Positions 58,601-64,000 of a DNA stretch of 64,000 nt are shown here, piece by piece (the first letter of the stretch is position 1; each line of letters opens with the position of its first letter). The stretch comes from Eupeodes corollae (lineage: Eukaryota; Arthropoda; Insecta; Diptera; Syrphidae): NCBI RefSeq assembly GCF_945859685.1, contig NC_079147.1, positions 103,151,525-103,215,524 on the forward strand, written 5' to 3'. Under the pieces are notes generated by a model, which searched no databases, was not told the origin of the DNA, and was given only the letters and a program-made list of their open reading frames with translations. Made by a program: the position numbers and the translations under genes.

Positions 58601-60862
58601 TTATACAGTATTATCTTTTAATAGAGGTTTTAATAAAAATTTAAATTTATTTAAGTTTTGCTCAGTCTTTAAGTTACTAGGAAGGCTATTAAAAAGTTGA
58701 ATGCCTTTATATAGTAGGTTGTTTTGTGTTGCTGCTCTTCTATACAATGGAAGTCTGAAATCACCAGTATTCCTCAGATTGTAAAATGAATTTGTTATAT
58801 AGTTCACGTTCCGTTGTAAATATGCAGGATACATTTCATTTTTGATTTTAAAAATCATCACAAGCGCATTAAATTTTAGTCTTTGTTCAATATTTAACCA
58901 TCCGAGGACAGTAAGCATATCATTAATTGGTGTTCTATAATCGCACTTAAGCACTGTTCTCATTGCTCGATTTTGTAATACTTGAAATTTTCTTATATTT
59001 TCACTATTTGACATGAATATAATCGAAGAACAGTAATCAAAGTATGGAAGAATCAATGTATTATAGATTGTCACAGCACAATTTAGAGGAATATACCTCC
59101 GGATTCTTTTGAAAAAGCCGATTTTTTTTGAGATTTTAGCGCACTGATTATAAACATGTTGATTAAATTTGAGTTTATTGTCGATAAAAACCCCGAGATA
59201 TTTTATTCCATCCACACATTCGATAGGTTGATTATTTATTAGTATGTTGACATTCAAACCACCGTTATTTAAACACATACATTTAGTCTTAGTAACGTTT
59301 AATTTTAATTTATTTTTACAAAGCCAGATGTTAATTTTTTCAATTTGATTTTGTATTAAACTTTCACATGATTTTAAATCGTCTCCTACAACGTAAATCA
59401 GGGTATCGTCTGCGAATAACGACATTTTAGCATCAGATATAGTTTTAACGATATCGTTTATATATAAAAGAAACAGAATTACACCCAATTTTGATCCTTG
59501 AGGCACACCAAGATCAACCTTTACCTTTTCCGAAAATGTTTCATTTATCTTTACTCTTTGGAATCTTTCCGACAGATAACTTTTAAACCATTTCACTTCA
59601 ACTTCACGAATACCATATTTATTAAGTTTTTCAATTAATATATTTCTGTCTATCGTTTCAAACGCGCGTTTTAAGTCAAGAAAAACACCAATAATAGTTT
59701 TACCGCTATCAATTTCTTTTTTCCATTCGTTAATAAGCCAACATATCGACGTTTCGCATGAGTGACCTTTTCTAAAACCCGATTGTTCTAAACACAGTAT
59801 ATTTTCTTTTTCTATATAATTCGTAAGTTGATTACACACAATCTCTTCGAGAATCTTTTCATAAGTCGGAAGCATATTTATAGGTCTCCAGTCTTCTGGA
59901 TTTTTAGGATTTTGCACTTTTTCGATAGGGATCACAACTGATTCTTTCCAGCTTTCTGGGAATTCACCATTTAAAAGAGACAAATTAATGATTTTTAATA
60001 ATTTTGGCAAAATTTCATTATTACAATCAAGCACTATTTTGCAATTTAGCCCAAAGCAGTCTTTTTTCTTATTCATAGCTTTGATTGACTGTTCAAGCTC
60101 TTGAATGTTGATTAATTTAAATTTAAATTTATTTGTATGGATTAAGATATTATCAGAGTATGGAATTTGTTCTATGCTATTATGAATAGCTTCGACACTT
60201 TTTACAAAAAACGAGTTAAACGTGCCGGCAATTTCCATTTCGGTTTTGAGTGATTGATTTTCAATTTTCAACTCTTTTATTACATTTTTATCTGTTTTTA
60301 GAATTTGACTCTTCAAAACTTTCCATAACCCTTTCTGATCACCAGCACAGCCGTTTATTTTAGATTCGATGTATGAACATTTTGCCTTAACACATTCGCG
60401 TTTATAAACATTTCTAGATATTTTATAAATGTTCCAAGCTTCCAAAGAATTTTCAAATCTAGCCCGTTCATATGACACAATTTTAGATCTTTTTAAATTA
60501 TATAATTCGGTGTTATACCATTCCACTGAGTTTTCGCGTAATTTAGAAGATTTTGTGATACTAAGCAATGCTGCTTCAATACCTTCTTCAAATTTCTTTG
60601 CACAAATATTTAAATCATTTGTTTCGGTTATACTATTGAAGTTTTCACAATTTAAAGCACTCACAAAAGGGTCATGGCTATATTTTTGGTATTTTTTTCG
60701 ATTTTGATTCGCGTTTTTAACTGAGTTCGTATACAATTTTATACTCAAACTTTCATGATCTGATATTTTCCACTCATCACGAACCGAAACGTCTAGCTTT
60801 AATGTATGGTCAGCTAAAACATAGTCTATTAAGGTTTTGGAACTTTGAGTTACTCTATACAC
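58601..60862 (-). CDS. LINE ORF2, end of EEP and reverse transcriptase (frameshifted from the endonuclease part)
   Basis: A 753-codon open frame. Residues 1-40 are the end of the endonuclease ('SSKTLIDYVLAD', 'SDHESL' with catalytic His36). About 300-560 is the RT: 'EDWRPINMLP' near 323, 'EQSGFRKGHS' near 359, motif A 'FLDLKRAFE' (Asp396), motif B 'GVPQGSKLG' (452-460), and motif C 'FADD' (483-486), all key residues present. A thumb and C-terminal region follow ('KYLGVFIDNKL', 'NLRNTGDFRLPL'). No RNase H. The initial codon is not AUG because the frame is the continuation of the endonuclease after a one-base deletion at about 60862-60867. The RT itself looks catalytically intact. Confidence 0.88.
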   Translation of the reverse strand: MYRVTQSSKTLIDYVLADHTLKLDVSVRDEWKISDHESLSIKLYTNSVKNANQNRKKYQKYSHDPFVSALNCENFNSITETNDLNICAKKFEEGIEAALLSITKSSKLRENSVEWYNTELYNLKRSKIVSYERARFENSLEAWNIYKISRNVYKRECVKAKCSYIESKINGCAGDQKGLWKVLKSQILKTDKNVIKELKIENQSLKTEMEIAGTFNSFFVKSVEAIHNSIEQIPYSDNILIHTNKFKFKLINIQELEQSIKAMNKKKDCFGLNCKIVLDCNNEILPKLLKIINLSLLNGEFPESWKESVVIPIEKVQNPKNPEDWRPINMLPTYEKILEEIVCNQLTNYIEKENILCLEQSGFRKGHSCETSICWLINEWKKEIDSGKTIIGVFLDLKRAFETIDRNILIEKLNKYGIREVEVKWFKSYLSERFQRVKINETFSEKVKVDLGVPQGSKLGVILFLLYINDIVKTISDAKMSLFADDTLIYVVGDDLKSCESLIQNQIEKINIWLCKNKLKLNVTKTKCMCLNNGGLNVNILINNQPIECVDGIKYLGVFIDNKLKFNQHVYNQCAKISKKIGFFKRIRRYIPLNCAVTIYNTLILPYFDYCSSIIFMSNSENIRKFQVLQNRAMRTVLKCDYRTPINDMLTVLGWLNIEQRLKFNALVMIFKIKNEMYPAYLQRNVNYITNSFYNLRNTGDFRLPLYRRAATQNNLLYKGIQLFNSLPSNLKTEQNLNKFKFLLKPLLKDNTV

Positions 60863-61409
60863 ATTGTTTAAGGCCAGTAAATATCAAAAAATCGTTTGCA
60901 AAGTTACATTCATAATTATTTTTTGCTAAAAAATCCACATTAAAGTCACCTAAAAGCACAGTTTTTTCATTTTCACTTGTGTTATTTAATGTCCATTCTT
61001 TTAAGAACTCAAAAAATTCACGTACAGGCATTTTTTCTGATCTATATATTAATATAATGTTCCATGAATCACATCTTACAGATATCTTTATTGACAAAAT
61101 CCATACCTTTTTTTCAATTGAGAATTGTTTCACTTCCACAGACCTTATTGATTTTTTAACATAAATAGTTACTCCACCTGTATGGCGAGAATTACTTAAA
61201 CAATTATAAATCTTATAGTCATTCAGGGATACTTCACATTTTTCGATTTCAGGTGTGAGATGAGTTTCAGTTAACATCAAAAAATCAAATTTATTACTTT
61301 TTGTAAATTCTTCAATTTGTTCAAAATTTCCGGTGATACCTTGCACATTTAGGAGGGCCCCGCTAAGAAACCTAGGGGGTTTTTCATTTAAAAAGGTATC
61401 GATTAGTTG
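60855..61409 (-). CDS. LINE ORF2, EEP endonuclease part (in frame after ORF1 UAG)
   Basis: The domain nicks target DNA to prime reverse transcription. Reading on from the ORF1 stop, the catalytic Asn-type start ('LLNVQGI') is codons 20-26, 'LMLTETHL' with the catalytic Glu follows about 25 residues later, then 'YRSEKMPV' and the 'LLGDFNVDF' motif. The domain ends after 'FTGLKQCV' at a stop (60857-60855), where one base appears to be missing; the last part of the domain, with 'SDH', continues in the RT frame. The first in-frame AUG after the ORF1 stop is at 61277-61275, inside 'FLMLTET' and too late for a whole domain. Hence no independent AUG start is seen. Confidence 0.8.
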   Translation of the reverse strand, partial: QLIDTFLNEKPPRFLSGALLNVQGITGNFEQIEEFTKSNKFDFLMLTETHLTPEIEKCEVSLNDYKIYNCLSNSRHTGGVTIYVKKSIRSVEVKQFSIEKKVWILSIKISVRCDSWNIILIYRSEKMPVREFFEFLKEWTLNNTSENEKTVLLGDFNVDFLAKNNYECNFANDFLIFTGLKQCV

Positions 61410-61412
61410 CTA
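61404..61412 (-). promoter_or_regulatory. Putative stop-codon readthrough site (UAG CAA CUA)
   Basis: The ORF1 stop and the next two codons read TAG CAA CTA on the minus strand. This fits the UAG-CARYYA context known from tobamovirus replicase readthrough. The frame stays open for the 21 codons to the first recognisable endonuclease residues and for the whole endonuclease domain. Confidence 0.6.
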
Positions 61413-62522
61413 ATACTGCACCCGACTTCTCACCCCATCTAACTTTTTGAGATAAACCGGGCAGAAGTAATCCAACGTTTTATGATCAGTATTTAGATTT
61501 AAACCGAGTCTCTCGTTTGTTCTTACACAGTTTATACATTTGATAATTTCAGCACTATCGCAGTCTTTCGCGTCATGTTCACCACAGCAGTTACGACAAC
61601 AAGATTTATTTTTACATTCTTGCGAAATGTGGTTAAAACCCAAACATTTATAACACCTTTTTACTAAAATTGATTCAAATACTTTGCATTTATCCCAACC
61701 GACATTGACTCGCCCTACTTCCATGACTTTGGCAAAGCTTTCACAATCCAATTCCACTACCGCATTAAAGTAAACAAACTTTTTTTCTCCTTTCTCTACA
61801 ATTTTTTTTATTATTTTCATGCACTTTATTTCACTCGCGGCAAGCATAGCGTTTTGTGCTCTTAAGCTTTTCTCTATTTCCCCTGATTCGATTTCGTCAC
61901 TCAAACCGCATATGATTACTTTTGGTTTTTTTAGCACCGGTAATTTAACTTCGTAATCTTCACCAAGCTTTTCTTCAACTGCATGTTTGATTATACTTCT
62001 ATCTCCCTCACTAACACATGATATTTGGACGATTCCATTTTGCTTTTTAGCTACTTCACTAATTTTTAGGTTACTTGGATCAACATTTTTCTTAAGATCT
62101 TCTTTTGTTTTTTCACTCGGTTGTTTCGATTTTGGTTTTATTATTACTAAAGGCTCTTTCTGTAGCTGACTCGCATATGTTTCTTTAGCTTTCGGATTCA
62201 CACCCGCACAAGGAGTCTCGCGCCTACCAAAAGTGTTGCAATTCTCGAGAATGTCACGCACCATTCGTTCTTGTTTCAATATATATTCTTTATTTTCATT
62301 TATCGAATTTAACATTTCATTCAAAGTATTGAAAATCGCATTTTTTTCATCAACACACTGATCACAGATAAAGGCTAGGTTTTTTTTTTCATGGACCGAG
62401 CGCGCATCATAATCTGCTAATCCAGTGCATTTTTCGTGAAAAACTTTGCCACAAAGGCCACTACACATAATGTTTTTTTCTCCTTTAAATCGTTTTTTAC
62501 ATTTTGTACATTCAGTTTCCAT
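61410..62522 (-). CDS. LINE ORF1 protein: PHD finger plus CCHC zinc knuckles
   Basis: A complete 370-aa nucleic-acid-binding ORF1 (Gag-like) protein, expected to coat the element's RNA in the cytoplasm. It starts at the ATG at 62522-62520. Residues 5-56 form a Cys4-His-Cys3 PHD-type finger (C5, C8, C20, C24, H29, C32, C53, C56). Residues about 60-95 are helical and charged, likely a coiled coil. About 160-285 is a possible RRM-like region. Residues 290-303 are a canonical C-X2-C-X4-H-X4-C knuckle (C290, C293, H298, C303), followed by a second at C309, C312, H316, C321 and further Cys/His pairs to C354. It ends at TAG (61412-61410), which is followed by CAA CTA in a continuing frame. Confidence 0.88.
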   Translation of the reverse strand: METECTKCKKRFKGEKNIMCSGLCGKVFHEKCTGLADYDARSVHEKKNLAFICDQCVDEKNAIFNTLNEMLNSINENKEYILKQERMVRDILENCNTFGRRETPCAGVNPKAKETYASQLQKEPLVIIKPKSKQPSEKTKEDLKKNVDPSNLKISEVAKKQNGIVQISCVSEGDRSIIKHAVEEKLGEDYEVKLPVLKKPKVIICGLSDEIESGEIEKSLRAQNAMLAASEIKCMKIIKKIVEKGEKKFVYFNAVVELDCESFAKVMEVGRVNVGWDKCKVFESILVKRCYKCLGFNHISQECKNKSCCRNCCGEHDAKDCDSAEIIKCINCVRTNERLGLNLNTDHKTLDYFCPVYLKKLDGVRSRVQY

Positions 62523-62620
62523 TTTTATTTTTATTACTTTATTTCACCTCTATTTAAAACAAAATTATTGTAAAATATCGCGGATCAAATTAAAACACGA
62601 CTATTCTGCTCGAGAGCGCA

Positions 62621-62751
62621 AAGAATTCTTGTCATGAAAAAGTGCATTCTCAAACTAGCCGTTTGGATTCGGCTTAAAGTTGTAGGTCCCTTCCATGCCT
62701 GACAACAGTACTCGCACACAGGAATGGATGAGAGTTGTGATTTGATTTTTG
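62621..62751 (+). mobile_element. tRNA-derived SINE, 3' half
   Basis: It resumes with 'AATTCTTGTCATGAAAAAGTG' words and 'CTAGCCGTTTGGATTCGGC', ending with 'GAGAGTTGTGATTTGATTTTTG'. The 'AAGTCACTAGGCCCTGG' piece of the full copy is deleted. It then meets the second copy of the ATGTTGGCGG duplication. Confidence 0.85.
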
Positions 62752-64000
62752 ATGTTGGCGGCAGAGAACTTTGAGAGAGGTTACTTGTAACTCGGTCGGA
62801 AAAGGATTTGGCGATCTCTTGCGATTGTAGCCTTTCGACGTTGTACCTTCTCCCAGCACCTCCCTGTTTTGCCTTGGGTCTGGAAATCCGAAGTGCTTCC
62901 TTGGCTACAACGATCTGGTTGACGGTAGATTGATCTGGAGAAGTCCAAGTACCGTTGTGGATGTTGAGGTGTGGAAAACGCGTACTGGTAACCATGACGT
63001 TTTACCCCTTAGCAAAATCTATGAGCTTGAATCCATTGTCGGAAGTGTTGTCGTGCTGACTGTTCTTCCCGATTATTCCACCAAAGATGTCTTCCCTTCC
63101 TAGCTTGGCATTAAAATCGCCCAGTACTATTTTAATATCGTAGGTATTATTATGTTTATCATATGTTTTGTCTAGGAGCTCGAAGAACATATCTTTGATG
63201 TTGTCGTCTATCTCCTCTGTGGGGGCGTGCGCGCATATCAGGCTAATGTTGCCGAATGAAGCCTTGATGCGTATGGTCATGAGGCGCTCATTGATGTACC
63301 TATAGCTCAAGACTTCTTGCCTAAGTCTGGCTCCAATGACGAAGCTGCATCCAAATAAGCGCTGTTGGTTTTCGTGGTAGCAATCACCATAGTAAATATC
63401 GTAGTTTTTCATCTAATCCCTCGGCCGCACGTGGTCTGTTAAGAGACCTAACATTCCACGTGCATATCCGAAGTTCTTTGTCTTTTATTCGTTCGCGTTG
63501 GTTGTCAACAGTAAATCCGTCCGTATCCGAGGCTTGTTGGTGCTTCGCAACTATGAAAGCTTTTACGTGGCCAGGAAGTCACCCCGACGCACAACCCCCA
63601 ACCTGGAGGGCCAGATCCTAAGTATAACTCCAAGGACGGGGAGCCGGATAAAACAGCTCCTTACAGGCCTGGGCTCCGAATAAGTCGCAGAAGCCCTATA
63701 AGGTGTTCACTAAGTAGTTCAATCTTACTGGAACTGTAGATGCCATCGTTGATTCCATCTCGGGAATTCCTCCGTTTCCGTCTCCGTGCCTAAGTTTAAA
63801 TACCTCTCCCCACATCTCTCATTTGCTGCCCCCAACAACTTTCCACTGGGGTTGGAACCCAATCTCCAGTTGAGGTACTAGGCACCCGATGTTCACCACG
63901 GGGAGGTGGGAGTAGGAGTTCATAGACAGAGGTTGGTTTTGAGAAAAACCTGTGGACGCTTGTGTCCTCTTGAATGCACATGTCTACCATTTGGAAATGG
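62752..64000 (-). mobile_element. RTE-I LINE copy, 5' portion (runs off window end)
   Basis: Upstream half of the RTE at 57409-58370. From the window edge: leader (63990-63700, with 'SRGEHRVPSTSTGDW'-like text shared with 53340-53588), endonuclease start 'RICTWNVRSLNRPRAAE' near 63475-63425, a deletion that skips the 'ADITAIQEIRW' part, the endonuclease middle (63412-63002), then the endonuclease end. There the frame jumps near 62912 from 'STVNQI' to 'VVAKEALRI', losing the DH motif. So this copy keeps GDFN but not the catalytic His. Confidence 0.87.
63002..63412 (-). pseudogene. EEP endonuclease core of RTE-I
   Basis: A clean 136-codon frame: 'NYDIYYGDCYHENQQRLFG', 'FVIGARLRQEVLSYRYINER', 'ICAHAPTEE', 'IKIVLGDFNAKLGREDIFGG' and 'KLIDFAKG'. 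The GDFNAKLGR motif carries the catalytic Asp/Asn of EEP nucleases. It is cut at both ends: the N-terminal Glu motif (QEIRW) is deleted upstream, and the SDH motif downstream. It is the best-preserved RTE endonuclease segment in the window. Confidence 0.85.

Larger units (their letters stand above)
58511..62620 (-). mobile_element. Nearly intact two-ORF LINE (CR1/Jockey superfamily)
   Basis: A 4.1-kb element on the minus strand, from its 5' end near 62620 to a poly-A of about 19 at 58529-58511. It has a ~100-bp 5' leader, ORF1 (62522-61410), ORF2 endonuclease (61409-60855), ORF2 RT (60862-58601) and a short 3' UTR. It interrupts a SINE: left flank AAGAGTAATT (58501-58510), right flank AAGAATT (62621-62627), an imperfect target duplication. 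No RNase H, EEP plus RT, PHD and CCHC in ORF1, and the 'LLYINDI' and 'FADD' style RT fit the CR1/L2/Jockey group; the exact clade is unsure. One frameshift in ORF2 is the only clear lesion besides the ORF1 stop. Confidence 0.9.

Noticed and set aside
63498..63683. Plus-strand frame with 'SPRRTTPNLEGQ'
   Set aside because: It is antisense to the 5' region and endonuclease start ('CTWNVRSL') of the minus-strand RTE copy.

Overview
This is an AT-rich stretch of animal nuclear DNA, almost certainly from an insect and most likely a fly (Diptera). The evidence is indirect: the window is packed with non-LTR retrotransposons (LINEs) of types common in fly genomes, a tRNA-derived SINE, DNA-transposon relics and low-complexity AT sequence. 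There are no bacterial-type operons, no rRNA or true tRNA gene, and no host protein-coding gene that I can recognise. Nearly every protein fragment is reverse transcriptase (RT), apurinic-type endonuclease (EEP), RNase H or transposase. The species cannot be named from the sequence.

Layout. 1-10.5 kb: a decayed RTE-type LINE, a non-coding repeat (here 'family X') interrupted by a 5'-truncated RNase-H-bearing LINE, a CR1-like 3' fragment, a PIF/Harbinger-like MITE and a SINE piece. 10.5-32.5 kb and 34.7-56.1 kb: two direct copies of one ~22-kb segment (units A and A'). Each has four shared anonymous non-coding blocks (B1-B4) separated by RTE copies, many in the same order and orientation. Unit A alone has an internally deleted piggyBac and other LINE fragments between B2 and B3; unit A' alone has an extra RTE copy and a transposase-like relic. 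Between the units (32.5-34.7 kb) lie an intact SINE with a perfect target-site duplication, a LINE fragment, and a 200-base N gap. 56.1-64 kb: a stack of nested insertions, with a nearly intact LINE (58511-62620, minus strand) inside a SINE, itself inside an RTE copy.

How the parts relate. At least three RTE subfamilies (I, II, III) are present. All are broken by stops, frameshifts and internal deletions, and 3' ends carry short TAAG-like repeats. In both units an RTE-II pair in opposite orientation flanks block B2, giving an inverted repeat with arms of about 2 kb.

The most striking item is the 4.1-kb LINE at the right end. ORF1 (PHD finger plus CCHC knuckles, 370 aa) is intact. Its UAG stop is followed directly by CAA CUA, which fits the tobamovirus-type CARYYA readthrough context. 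The endonuclease-RT ORF continues in the same frame with no in-frame AUG before the endonuclease core, suggesting expression by stop-codon readthrough. One frameshift lies later, between endonuclease and RT. The duplicated units flanking an assembly gap may be a real segmental duplication or uncollapsed haplotypes; the sequence alone does not decide.
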